Assembly (NCBI GenBank): GCA_001602435.1
Contig: CP012156.1
Span: 1,012,001-1,076,000 of the forward strand
Length of the DNA stretch: 64,000 bases
Direction: 5' to 3'
Source: Hyphomonadaceae bacterium UKL13-1
GTDB taxonomy: Bacteria > Pseudomonadota > Alphaproteobacteria > Caulobacterales > Aquidulcibacteraceae
How positions within the stretch are numbered: position 1 is the stretch's first letter; every line of letters begins with the position of its first letter. The notes beneath the pieces were generated by a model. The model did not search any database. It was not told the DNA's origin and worked only from the letters and a program-made list of their open reading frames with translations. Made by a program: the position numbers and the translations under genes. Shown here piece by piece: positions 7,186 to 17,078 of this stretch.

Positions 7186-7950
7186 ATGAGACGCATATCT
7201 GCTGCCCTGATTGGCTCCTTGGTGCTCGCTTGTGTCTTGCAACCGGTAAGTGTGACGGCACAGGCCAGTAAGAAGCCCGCCACACAGGCAAAGGCCCCAG
7301 CCAAATCGAAGCCTGCCCCAAAGGCAGAGTGGCGCGCGCCCACGACGCCGCCAACCGAAACGACTGCAGCGCCGACGGCGGAAGCTTCGACAGAGACGGC
7401 GGCACCCCTTGCGCTGCCCGCATCAGAGGCTGGCACCCCCGATGGTCTGCGCGCGGCACAAGTTGTCAGCAACGAACCACCGGCTCCGGCACCGAAAATA
7501 ATCGATGAGAGCGAGGAATTGTTGGCGATTGACCGCGCCTTTGCCGAAAACCTCCTCGCGAACGGCCCGCTAAAATCCTATGAGGCCTTGATGTCGAATG
7601 AAGGCATTTTGCATGACGCCTCAGGGTCATCGCCAGCCGGTGCAGCAGGCGCGCAGGCGCGCTTTGGGACGTTCCCGGCTGATGTCACCTTAGAGCGTAA
7701 CCCGGAGAGCGCCATGGCCGCTGGTGGGTCTGGCTCGTCTTGGGGGCGCTATGTGATCCGGCGCGGCGATAATCAGCTAAGCCTCGGCCGTTATGTCACG
7801 GTCTGGCGTCGCGAAGCGGGTGGCTGGTTGATTGTGACCGAGCTTGCGGCAGGGCGTGCGGGCCCTCAAGCCGCCGCTGCAGCAGGGCCTTTACCGCGCA
7901 GACCACCCAGTGCTGCACCCCGTCCACCCGCAACCACCCCCCCGAACTGA
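7186..7950 (+). CDS. Secreted DUF4440/NTF2-like protein with Ala/Pro-rich linker
   Basis: This is a 254-residue exported protein with a signal peptide cleaved near VTAQA (about residue 26). A low-complexity Ala/Pro/Lys/Thr linker (about 27-100) follows, then an NTF2-like domain from IDRAFAENLLANGPLKSYEALM (about 114) to the strands RYVTVWRREAGGWLIVTELA, typical of DUF4440/SnoaL-like folds. The tail is again Pro/Ala-rich. A GGGAGGGAG site precedes the ATG. It is probably periplasmic, with the linker acting as a spacer. The function is unknown. Confidence 0.75.
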   Translation: MRRISAALIGSLVLACVLQPVSVTAQASKKPATQAKAPAKSKPAPKAEWRAPTTPPTETTAAPTAEASTETAAPLALPASEAGTPDGLRAAQVVSNEPPAPAPKIIDESEELLAIDRAFAENLLANGPLKSYEALMSNEGILHDASGSSPAGAAGAQARFGTFPADVTLERNPESAMAAGGSGSSWGRYVIRRGDNQLSLGRYVTVWRREAGGWLIVTELAAGRAGPQAAAAAGPLPRRPPSAAPRPPATTPPN

Positions 7951-8001
7951 AGGTTTTGCTGAGATCGAGCGCCGCTAAGCTGATGGCTTCGATTGACCTG
8001 A

Positions 8002-9298
<1,297 letters not shown>

Positions 9299-9327
9299 GG
9301 GCCTTGCCGATCTATAATGAAATGAAG

Positions 9328-9356
9328 GGCCCGAGATTTTTGTCTCGGGCCTTTTT
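9328..9356 (+). terminator. ilvC terminator
   Basis: A 9-bp stem GGCCCGAGA (9328-9336) / TCTCGGGCC (9343-9351) is followed by TTTTT. It lies downstream of the repeat array and just before the convergent SDR gene, so the repeated segments are transcribed as part of the ilvC 3' UTR. Confidence 0.9.
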
Positions 9357-9362
9357 GCTTGG

Positions 9363-10145
9363 CTAGAAAATCGAATAGCCGCCGTCGATCACCAGCGTAT
9401 CACCGGAATGATAGGCCGAAGCTTGGCTGGCGAGATATACGGCGATGCCGCCAAAATCATCTGGCGTGCCCCAGCGGCGGGCAGGAACGCGAGGGATGAC
9501 CTTCTCGGCAAAGGCGGGGGAGTTTTGCGCCATTTCTGTCATGTCGGTGGCAATCCAGCCCGGCAGGATGGCGTTAGCCCGCACGCCATAGCGCGCATGT
9601 TCGACCGCAATCGACTTAATCATGGAAATCACCCCGCCCTTGGTCGCGGCATAAGCCTCATTGCGGGCAGCGCCTTCAATGGCAGCAAGAGAAGCAACCC
9701 CTACCAAAGAGCCACCCGGATCGCCCGCCTTTGCGCGCTCAACCATATGGCGGCACGCCTCGCGCAGCGTGAAAAACACGCCGTCGAGATTGACGGCCAA
9801 GGTCTTCCGGTAGGTCTCGGTGCTCATGTCAACAAAGCTTGGCGCACCATAGCCGACGCCAGCATTGGCAAAAACGGTGTCTATGCGGCCCATTTGCGCG
9901 ACTGTGTCGGCCATCGCGGCAACCACTTGTTCCTCATGCGCCACATCGACTTCCCAAGCCTTGGCTTTGACGCCATAGGCTGCGAGCTTAGCCACCGCTT
10001 CTTGGTTGGCAGCAGCCTTGCGGCCCCAAATGGCAACATCAGCCCCGCAGGCGGCAAGGGCTTCGGCCATGCCAAGGCCAATGCCGCGATTGCCGCCTGT
10101 AACCAATGCGACATGTCCGGCTAAATTGAAGGGTTGATAGGCCAT
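9363..10145 (-). CDS. SDR-family oxidoreductase (classical)
   Basis: This is a 260-residue classical short-chain dehydrogenase. The NAD(P)-binding TGGNRGIG is at residues 16-23, the structural NAG is in VFANAGVGYG (93-100), and the catalytic set is S152, Y165 and K169 (YAATK). The C-terminal DGGYSIF end is typical of the gluconate 5-dehydrogenase / 3-oxoacyl-reductase branch. I chose ATG 10145 because GGGGAAG precedes it; the longer frame adds 39 non-homologous residues. It is convergent with ilvC and divergent from the glycosyltransferase, 115 bp away. The substrate is not predictable. Confidence 0.9.
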   Translation of the reverse strand: MAYQPFNLAGHVALVTGGNRGIGLGMAEALAACGADVAIWGRKAAANQEAVAKLAAYGVKAKAWEVDVAHEEQVVAAMADTVAQMGRIDTVFANAGVGYGAPSFVDMSTETYRKTLAVNLDGVFFTLREACRHMVERAKAGDPGGSLVGVASLAAIEGAARNEAYAATKGGVISMIKSIAVEHARYGVRANAILPGWIATDMTEMAQNSPAFAEKVIPRVPARRWGTPDDFGGIAVYLASQASAYHSGDTLVIDGGYSIF

Positions 10146-10260
10146 GGTGCTTCCCCGAGTCTTTTTGAGTTGATGTGTTCGCCACACTAGCAAGCGCCCA
10201 TCAGCGCGCAAGTGTTGAATGGTTTGTGCTTGAAGCGCGGACTCGCTATGAAACACGCCC

Positions 10261-11265
10261 ATGTCCTATTCAGATTCGTCGCCAAATCCTGTTGTTCGTT
10301 TGACCCGTGACGGATCTGCTCGGATCAGTGTGGTTGTTCCCTGCTATAATGAAGAGGCTGTCATTGGCCTTTCGCATGCGCGGCTGAAAGCAGTCCTTGA
10401 GTCATTGGTCTCAACCGAACGCATGGATTATGAAATCATCTATGTTGATGACGGCAGCCGCGATCTGACCGCGACGAAATTGACCGATCTTGCAGCTGGT
10501 GACGCCCATGTCCGGGTCGTGATGCTGTCGCGAAATTTTGGCCATCAGCCTGCGGTGACAGCGGGTCTTGATCAGGCCAATGGCGATTGCGTGGTAATCA
10601 TAGACGCCGACCTGCAAGACCCACCCGAATTGATTGCCGACATGGTGAGGTTGTGGCGTGAAGGCTATGATGTGGTTTATGGCCAACGCACGGACCGCGA
10701 GGGCGAGAGCGCCTTTAAGCTTGCCACAGCAAGGGTGTTCTATCGCGGGCTGAACTCCTTGTCCGATGTCGAGATCCCCCTTGATGTGGGCGACTTCCGC
10801 CTGATTGATCGCCAAGTTGTGGATGCCATTGGCTCGATGAAGGAACGCGATCGTTTCCTGCGCGGCATGATTAGCTGGGTTGGCTTCCGCCAAACTGCTT
10901 TGCCGTATCGCCGGGCGGCGCGGGCCGCAGGGGAGAGTAAGTATCCGCTGCGCAAGATGGTTTTGTTCGCGTTGGACGGCATGTTGTCCTTCTCGCTCGC
11001 ACCTTTGCGCTTTGTGATCACACTCGGACTAGCCATTTTTGTCCTTTCTAACGTCGGCATTGTCTATGCTGTTTTAAACCGCTTGCTGACAGATCAATGG
11101 GTCAGCGGTTGGACCATGTTGTTCATCGCCGTCATGTTTATGGGCGGGATGCAATTGATGGTTCTCGGCATGATTGGTGAATATGTCGGCCGCATCTATA
11201 TGGCTTCCAAAGAAAGGCCGCTTTATCTGGTAAAGCGCTTTATCGGTTTCCATGACCGGGGCTGA
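10261..11265 (+). CDS. GtrB-like polyprenyl-phosphate glycosyltransferase (GT2)
   Basis: This enzyme transfers a sugar from a nucleotide donor to polyprenyl phosphate on the cytoplasmic face. It has 334 residues: a GT-A domain with VVVPCYNEE (about 24-32), VDDGSRD (62-68) and the metal-binding DADLQDPP (115-122), and then two C-terminal TM helices (about 240-265 and 282-306), the DPM1/GtrB/ArnC architecture. It heads an overlapping cluster with a GtrA flippase and GT-C-like membrane proteins. That context supports a role in making the lipid-linked sugar for surface glycosylation. The sugar is unknown. Confidence 0.9.
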   Translation: MSYSDSSPNPVVRLTRDGSARISVVVPCYNEEAVIGLSHARLKAVLESLVSTERMDYEIIYVDDGSRDLTATKLTDLAAGDAHVRVVMLSRNFGHQPAVTAGLDQANGDCVVIIDADLQDPPELIADMVRLWREGYDVVYGQRTDREGESAFKLATARVFYRGLNSLSDVEIPLDVGDFRLIDRQVVDAIGSMKERDRFLRGMISWVGFRQTALPYRRAARAAGESKYPLRKMVLFALDGMLSFSLAPLRFVITLGLAIFVLSNVGIVYAVLNRLLTDQWVSGWTMLFIAVMFMGGMQLMVLGMIGEYVGRIYMASKERPLYLVKRFIGFHDRG

Positions 11266-11683
11266 TCTGCGCGCCAAAGCAATTTTGGGTTTGCGCTATG
11301 CCATTGCTGGCGGCCTGACTTCGCTTGTTTATATCGTCGTCTACAATCTGATGGTTTATCTAGGCTTGGTGCGCTTTTTCTCGTCCAATTTGGCCTATGG
11401 CGCGGCGCTGTTATTCCAATATTCCGCGCACGGGAAATTCACTTTTGGCCATCGCGAAACAAAGCCCGGTACATTGTGGCGCTATTTGATTGCGGTGGGG
11501 GTTGGCTTCCTGATCGCTGCCCTCATCAGCCAAGCCAATACTAAGTTGTATGATTTGCCCGATTTGGCCGTATCGGCCATCGTGATGGTGATTGTGGCTT
11601 GCACCAATTTCCTCTTCTTCAATTTCTGGGTCTATGCAGACCAGACCTCCAAGCCGCTTCAAGGTGATCATGGCAAAAGTTGA
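11252..11683 (+). CDS. GtrA-like flippase family protein
   Basis: This is a 143-residue, four-TM GtrA-family protein (RYAIAGGLTSLVYIVVYNLM at the start; FQYSAHGKFTFGHRE loop; NFLFFNFWVY near the end). The family is thought to flip polyprenyl-phosphate-linked sugars to the periplasmic side. Its start overlaps the end of the GtrB-like gene by 14 bp, and its end overlaps the next gene's start by 14 bp, so the three are almost certainly co-translated. The N-terminus is short before the first helix, as expected. Confidence 0.88.
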   Translation: MTGADLRAKAILGLRYAIAGGLTSLVYIVVYNLMVYLGLVRFFSSNLAYGAALLFQYSAHGKFTFGHRETKPGTLWRYLIAVGVGFLIAALISQANTKLYDLPDLAVSAIVMVIVACTNFLFFNFWVYADQTSKPLQGDHGKS

Positions 11684-13226
11684 ACCTGTATCCAACCTGT
11701 ATATTTTGGGCGGGCTAGTGATTGTGGTGTTGGGGATCGTTTTATCCCTCATTGTTTTGCCGGGGCCTGACTTGTTATGGCGCCTGCACATCGCCGATGG
11801 CTTGCTCGACGGCAAACAGATGTATCGGGATTTGCTTGAAGTTAATCCGCCGCTTTGGTTCTGGGCAGCTTTGCCGGCAGCTTGGCTGGCGCAACAAACA
11901 CCGATTTTAGCCTATCATGCGCTGATTGGGATCAATATGGCTGTGATTATCTCAGCCACTTTTCTGCTGTTTCATTTGGCCAAAAAGACGCTGGGAGCGT
12001 CGGCAGCAGCCGCAACCGCTTTTGGTTTTCTATTCGCCTTATGCTTGGTGAGCGTCGGAGACTTTGGCCAGCGCGAGCAATCGCTGATGATGGCTTGCGG
12101 CCTTTGGATCGCCTTATTAAGCGCCCGTTTAGAGGGGCGAGAGGTGGCGCTGCCGATTGCGATTTTGGTCGGCCTCATTAGTGCCTATGGCTTTGCCCTT
12201 AAACATTATTTTGTTCTCCTGCCACTCGTCTTGGAAGCATGGTTCTTGTGGCGTCAAAAGCGCGCGTGGACACCCTTCCGGCCGGAGAACTTTACCTTGG
12301 CCATTTGCGCGCTGGCATATGCTGCCGCGATTTGGAGGTTCGCCCCAGATTTTCTGGGTCGCATGTTGGACTTGATACAAACGGCCTATTACGCATTTGG
12401 ACCTTGGAATGCCTTTTCATCCTTCGAGCGCAAGGTTCGATTGGGGATGCAAGGACTGTTTGTCTTTGTCCCCTTGGCCATCATGGTTTTGACCAAGGAA
12501 CGGCGTCCGTTTTGTATCGCCTTGGCGATTGCCATTGTTGTGTGTCTTGCCATCGTCATGCTTCAGCAGAAGGGGTGGCGCTATCATTTTGTCGCGGCCC
12601 ATGGCTTGTCCGTTATTTTGTCAATCATGATCGTTCAGCAAACGTTCGCCAAACAAGAAACGCGCTCAAAAGTGGCATTGCCTCTTTTGGCGACGCTGAC
12701 CTTGATTTGGACCCTCGTTGCCATGCCAGCCATTGGCAGCGTTCAGACTCGGGGTCAGATCATTGAGCCGCTGATAAGGTCGATTGTCGCCAAAGAACCG
12801 AAAGACAGCCGCATCTTCATCCTGTCGATTGGGCCGGATAATGCCTTTCACCCACTCGCCGATGCCGGTCGGTCCTATTGGTCGCGTTATTACTCCATGT
12901 GGATGATGCCGGGTCTACTGACACCGAACAAAAGCCCGAAGCTGGAAGCCATTCGAAAGGTTGAAAAGGAGCGGGTGAGAGCTGAATTTATTGAAGATAT
13001 CCAATGTAGTCGGCCAAACCTAATCATTGGAGAGGTCGGGTACGTTCGAACGCCAAATCCAATACGATTTGACGCGATTAGCTATCTTACCGAAGACCCA
13101 AACTTTAAGGCTTGGCTAGACGCCCATTACGTCATTGAGCGTGATATTGGGCCTTACCCAATCCGGCGCTTAAATCCGGCGAAACCGCCTTCGGCACCGT
13201 GCAACCGCGTTCCTAAGCAGCCTTAA
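11670..13226 (+). CDS. GT-C-like polytopic membrane glycosyltransferase, copy 1 (putative)
   Basis: This is a 518-residue membrane protein with about 10-11 TM helices and a C-terminal soluble domain. The first periplasmic loop carries D34 (GPDLLWR) and E57 in LLEVNPPLWFW. An acidic residue here followed by (E)xNPP is the pattern of GT-C transferases that use polyprenyl-phosphate sugars. GQREQ, YGFALKHYFVL and KGWRYHF also recur in the second copy downstream. ATG 11670 has AAGGTGA just upstream. It is coupled to GtrB/GtrA-like genes, so it is likely the specific transferase of a three-component Gtr system. The acceptor is unknown. Confidence 0.7.
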   Translation: MAKVEPVSNLYILGGLVIVVLGIVLSLIVLPGPDLLWRLHIADGLLDGKQMYRDLLEVNPPLWFWAALPAAWLAQQTPILAYHALIGINMAVIISATFLLFHLAKKTLGASAAAATAFGFLFALCLVSVGDFGQREQSLMMACGLWIALLSARLEGREVALPIAILVGLISAYGFALKHYFVLLPLVLEAWFLWRQKRAWTPFRPENFTLAICALAYAAAIWRFAPDFLGRMLDLIQTAYYAFGPWNAFSSFERKVRLGMQGLFVFVPLAIMVLTKERRPFCIALAIAIVVCLAIVMLQQKGWRYHFVAAHGLSVILSIMIVQQTFAKQETRSKVALPLLATLTLIWTLVAMPAIGSVQTRGQIIEPLIRSIVAKEPKDSRIFILSIGPDNAFHPLADAGRSYWSRYYSMWMMPGLLTPNKSPKLEAIRKVEKERVRAEFIEDIQCSRPNLIIGEVGYVRTPNPIRFDAISYLTEDPNFKAWLDAHYVIERDIGPYPIRRLNPAKPPSAPCNRVPKQP

Positions 13227-13941
13227 CAATCACGACCAGCGACACGCCCAAGGGCAGGGGGAGGCGGCCGATCAAGTGACGCTCAAACGCAAAAATCGCT
13301 TCCAGCAGATTGTTCAACCAGTTTGACGGCATGCCCGTATCGACTTCTTTGCTGCCGGTTAGATTTTTCATCCACCGCACCCCGGCGATCATAGGCAAAA
13401 GCAGGGTGTTGAAGTAGCTCATCATCTCGATTTTGAGGCCAGCGGCTTCGATAGCGGCACGCAGCGTCTGCGCCGTATAGCGCCTCTTATGGTGATGCTC
13501 CTCATCATGTGGACTCCACAGCGACGGCATGGCGGGCACGGTCAACAGAAAGCTAGCGCCGGGCTTTAACTTGGTGGCCACGGCCTTCAATGCCGCGACA
13601 TCGTCATCGACATGCTCCAACACATCTAACATGACGGCGAGGTCGAGGCTGCCATCGGCTAAAGGCAAACCATCGGGCAACCGGCCTTCCAACACCGTGG
13701 CGTCGGCACGCGTAGCTGCGTAAGCGCGCGCATCGGCATCTGGTTCAACTGCTGTCAATTGGCCAAAGCGTGCGAGGACAGGCAAATTCGAACCCGTGCC
13801 ACAGCCAATTTCCGCAATCGCCAGATTGGGGCGCTTAGCAATATGTTGCGTGATCATTTCAGCCACAATGCGCCGACGGGCGCGGTACCACCAGTGATTT
13901 TCATCAATGGCTGCCATTTCAGTATAGGCGGAACGTTCCAT
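13213..13941 (-). CDS. Class I SAM-dependent methyltransferase
   Basis: This is a 242-residue methyltransferase with motif I EIGCGTG (residues 44-50), an acidic post-I strand LTAVEPDADA and VMLDVLEHVDDD further on. The N-terminal ENHWWYRARRRI is typical of methyltransferases encoded beside glycosyltransferases. ATG 13941 is preceded by AGGGAG; a 37-residue upstream extension looks non-coding. Its 3' end overlaps that of GT-C copy 1 by 14 bp in convergent orientation. It is flanked on both sides by the paralogous GT-C-like genes and may methylate the transferred sugar or its acceptor (inference from context). Confidence 0.85.
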   Translation of the reverse strand: MERSAYTEMAAIDENHWWYRARRRIVAEMITQHIAKRPNLAIAEIGCGTGSNLPVLARFGQLTAVEPDADARAYAATRADATVLEGRLPDGLPLADGSLDLAVMLDVLEHVDDDVAALKAVATKLKPGASFLLTVPAMPSLWSPHDEEHHHKRRYTAQTLRAAIEAAGLKIEMMSYFNTLLLPMIAGVRWMKNLTGSKEVDTGMPSNWLNNLLEAIFAFERHLIGRLPLPLGVSLVVIVKAA

Positions 13942-14207
13942 GCACTCTGGCTCCCTGCCACCCAAATCAAGGATGGACTTAACCGCGCTCCCATAGCAAA
14001 GGGCACGATGACAGTGGATTAACAAGGCAGCTCTAGCTGCAATTTTATGCATATTTATACGGAACGCGCTGAAAATTGCTCAGAAAAAGGGCCATTGAGG
14101 CCAAGTTGCGCAGTTCTCGCTGTTCTAGCTTGGCATAGGACCTGCTACAGCGCGCACTCCCTTCCAACAATTGTTCTAGATCAAACCAAGTTGCACCTCG
14201 GTCGTTC

Positions 14208-15797
14208 ATGACACTTACTTCGTCCCTCTTGTCCGGCTCGCGGTCGGCTACCTGGTCCAAAACCACCACGACGGCTCTATTCAGCCTGGTCTTGGCTGGG
14301 ATCTTGGTTGTCGGGTTGTGGGCGATGCTGCAACTGACTCCGACTGGGGACATCGTCTGGCGTCTTTATGTTGCCGAACAGGTCGCGCATGGCAAAGTCA
14401 TCTATCAAGATGTGATCGAGACCAATCCACCTTTGTGGTTCTGGGCGGCCCTGCCTTGGCATTATGTCGGTCAGATCCTCGGCGTCGCGCCCTATCAAGT
14501 CTTGGCAGTCGGCGTAACAGGTTTGACGATGGCGGCCTTGTGGACGTTCAACAGCCTGACGCGGGACTTGATCCCAATTGGCCAACGTCAAGTCGTCCTG
14601 CTGGCAATGGCCGTCTCCTATCTGATTTTGCCTTTGGGCGAGACCGGGCAGCGAGAGCATGCGTTTTTTGTCGCATCGGTTTTGTGGACCGCACTGGCAG
14701 TCGCCCGCATGGAAGGCAAGCCGATCTCCTCCGCGGCCCTTCTCATTACACTTGCCTTCTCAGCATACGGATTTGCGCTCAAGCATGTGTTTGTGCTTGT
14801 GCCGCTTTTGATCGAGGGATGTATGTTTGCGCGTTTACGCCGCAACTATCGCCCGATCCGCTTTGAGACTTTAGGCTTAGCCGCTGCAGCGATCGCTTAC
14901 ACAATTGCCTTGTTATTGTTCGCACAGGACTTCTTCTCTCGCATCGTGCCAATGGTCATGGTGGCCTATTCCAATTTTGGACCTGTCATGCAGCTTGCGC
15001 CCAGTAGGCGCTTGGGGTTCATCTTGGGCTCTACCAGCTTTGCGATTGTCCCCTTTGTTTTGGCTTTATTGGCCTGGGACAAGCGCTCCCTGACCTTGGG
15101 TCTCTTGGTGACGCTGACGGCCATGCTTTTGGCCATTTGGCTGCAGATGAAGGGCTGGCGTTATCATATGCTGGCGGCCCAAGGTCTGTCCTTGATGCTG
15201 GTGGTTAGCATTGGCGCAAAAATGGTGGCAGAACGACGTTGGGTCGTTGCGGTCCTCGCGGCTTTTGGTCTCGCAATTCTGTCTCATCAAGCCATCTATA
15301 AGCCGATCAACCGGGTCTTAATGACCAAGGGCCAGCCAGTTTTCCCGACCTTGCGTAAGTTTGTGAAAAATGAGCCGCAAGATAGCCGGATTTCCATCCT
15401 GTCCATTTCGCCCGAGCATGCTTTCTACATTGTCCGCATTCTCAATCGGCCGATCATCTCCCGTCACTACGGCATGTGGATGCTGGTCGGATTGGAAGTC
15501 CCGCAAGTGGACCCCAAGAAAGAAGCCTTCCGCAAGATGGAGTTGGACCGCGTGCGGCGTGAATATATCGCCGACCTCACCTGTCGTCCGCCGGATGTAG
15601 TGGTTGAAGAATACGGCCGCGTTTTTGCCAATCGCTTGGTCAGCTTCAACACCTTGACCTATTTGCGCGAAGACCCGGATTTCGACGCGTGGTTCGGCAA
15701 GCATTACCGCTTTGACAAGCCCTTGGGCTATCGCCAATTTGCATGGCGCTTAAAGGGCGAGCGGCCGCACGATCAACCGTGTGAACGCAATCCCTAG
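14208..15797 (+). CDS. GT-C-like polytopic membrane glycosyltransferase, copy 2 (putative)
   Basis: This is a 529-residue paralogue of the gene at 11670-13226. It shares D48 in TGDIVWR, E71 in VIETNPPLWFW, the GQREHAF loop, YGFALKHVFVL, KGWRYHM and the soluble-domain segments DSRISILSISPEHAF and SRHYGMWMLVGLE. It has about 11 TM helices. The ribosome binding site is weak, but ATG 14208 retains the first TM helix. It is separated from copy 1 by the reverse-strand methyltransferase. Duplication with divergence suggests two acceptors or two linkage specificities served by the same GtrB/GtrA pair. Confidence 0.7.
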   Translation: MTLTSSLLSGSRSATWSKTTTTALFSLVLAGILVVGLWAMLQLTPTGDIVWRLYVAEQVAHGKVIYQDVIETNPPLWFWAALPWHYVGQILGVAPYQVLAVGVTGLTMAALWTFNSLTRDLIPIGQRQVVLLAMAVSYLILPLGETGQREHAFFVASVLWTALAVARMEGKPISSAALLITLAFSAYGFALKHVFVLVPLLIEGCMFARLRRNYRPIRFETLGLAAAAIAYTIALLLFAQDFFSRIVPMVMVAYSNFGPVMQLAPSRRLGFILGSTSFAIVPFVLALLAWDKRSLTLGLLVTLTAMLLAIWLQMKGWRYHMLAAQGLSLMLVVSIGAKMVAERRWVVAVLAAFGLAILSHQAIYKPINRVLMTKGQPVFPTLRKFVKNEPQDSRISILSISPEHAFYIVRILNRPIISRHYGMWMLVGLEVPQVDPKKEAFRKMELDRVRREYIADLTCRPPDVVVEEYGRVFANRLVSFNTLTYLREDPDFDAWFGKHYRFDKPLGYRQFAWRLKGERPHDQPCERNP

Positions 15798-15800
15798 ATA

Positions 15801-16247
15801 TTAGTTCCGCGCCGCGCGCCACAGGCGGTGGCCAGCGTGAATGATACGGATTGTCTCATCCCACAAGCCGTAAGTCTCTAACGTATCGAAGGCGACAAAG
15901 CGCGCTTCGCTGGCGTCATCGCCTGCGGCGACGGTGCCGGAGAGATAATGGGCGACATAATCAATCAACACATAATGGCGAGTGACATCGCCCGTGGTTC
16001 GACTGGTGAATATCCCGTCCACCACATCGATCAGGCCCAGAATTTCTGCCTTAACGCCTGTTTCTTCCGCCAATTCGCGCAAGGCGGCATCCACCGCCTT
16101 TTCGCCCCATTCCAACTTGCCACCGGGCATCGACCATTCGCCTTGTCGCGGGGGATTGCCACGACGGATCAGCAGGACTTGGCCATCGTCGTTGAAACAG
16201 ACAATGCCAACCGCAGGGATGGGAACAGGTTTGGCTTCCAGGGTCAT
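15801..16247 (-). CDS. Nudix hydrolase
   Basis: This is a 148-residue Nudix protein, which hydrolyses nucleoside diphosphates linked to another moiety with Mg2+. The Nudix box is complete: G43, E49, R57-E58-L59, E61-E62 and G64 in the spacing GX5EX7REUXEEXGU. The N-terminal PIPAVGIVCFNDDGQVLLIRR and PPRQGEWSMPGGK are MutT/ADP-ribose pyrophosphatase-like. It ends 3 bp after GT-C copy 2, convergently, and starts 23 bp from the SRAP gene, divergently. The exact substrate is not predictable. Confidence 0.9.
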   Translation of the reverse strand: MTLEAKPVPIPAVGIVCFNDDGQVLLIRRGNPPRQGEWSMPGGKLEWGEKAVDAALRELAEETGVKAEILGLIDVVDGIFTSRTTGDVTRHYVLIDYVAHYLSGTVAAGDDASEARFVAFDTLETYGLWDETIRIIHAGHRLWRAARN

Positions 16248-16270
16248 GGCTTTGTGCTAGCATGGAAGCC

Positions 16271-16936
16271 ATGTGTGGACGATATGCCGTAACATTGCCG
16301 CCTGATGCGATGGCGACCCTGTTTGGGTCGGCTGATCGGCCGAATTTGGCACCGCGCTGGAATGTCGCCCCAACCCAGCTTGCTCCCATGGTGGCTATTG
16401 GTCAGGCCGGCGACACCCGTATCCTACAAGCGCGCTGGGGCCTGCGTCCGGCTTGGATGGCGAAAGACCCACCAACAGGGCCGTTGTTCAATGCCCGTGG
16501 CGAGACAGTGGCCGATAAACCGAGCTTCCGCACCGCCTTTGCCCGCAAGCGCTGCCTGATCCCCGCCGATGGCTTTTATGAGTGGAAGCGCGATGGCAAG
16601 CAGCGCACGCCTTACTTCATCGCCCGGCCAGACGGTCAGCCTGTGGCTTTTGCTGGCCTGTGGGAGGCTGCCAAGGACGAAGACGGCGGCCTTCTCCTCT
16701 CCATGAGCATTGTCACCACTGCAGCCCGCGAAAGCTTTAGAGAGCTGCATGACCGCTTCCCCGTGGTGATTGAACCCGATCACTGGCGCATATGGCTAAC
16801 TGCCAGCACCCCGCCCGACACGCTCAAACAGCTGCTCGTGCCGCCACCCGATGGCGTGATGGTGCCGCGCCAAGTCAGCGACCGGGTCAATAAGGTCAGT
16901 CATGATGATGCGGAGTGCCTGAAACCGATTGACTGA
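16271..16936 (+). CDS. SRAP (HMCES/YedK-family) abasic-site crosslinking protein
   Basis: This is a 221-residue SRAP protein; the family forms a covalent thiazolidine link to abasic sites in single-stranded DNA through Cys2 after Met removal. The start must give Met-Cys, so ATG 16271 (MCGRYAV) is chosen over the in-frame ATG 9 bp upstream. Further hallmarks are present: NVAPTQLAP, FNARGETV, CLIPADGFYEWK with the active-site Glu, and LHDRFPVVIEP with the conserved His. It is divergent from a Nudix hydrolase with only 23 bp between, so both may serve nucleotide or DNA damage control. Confidence 0.94.
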   Translation: MCGRYAVTLPPDAMATLFGSADRPNLAPRWNVAPTQLAPMVAIGQAGDTRILQARWGLRPAWMAKDPPTGPLFNARGETVADKPSFRTAFARKRCLIPADGFYEWKRDGKQRTPYFIARPDGQPVAFAGLWEAAKDEDGGLLLSMSIVTTAARESFRELHDRFPVVIEPDHWRIWLTASTPPDTLKQLLVPPPDGVMVPRQVSDRVNKVSHDDAECLKPID

Positions 16937-17078
16937 AACTTTTGGTTGGCGGGCAAGATTTTGGGGAAGACAGGCTTGCAAAAATAGCGTTAGACTTTGA
17001 CCTAGAAGTTTGGAATCGGACCGGATTTGCCTGCCCATCCAACCCTGCGTGCGACGCTTTAGAGACGAGGGCATTGTG

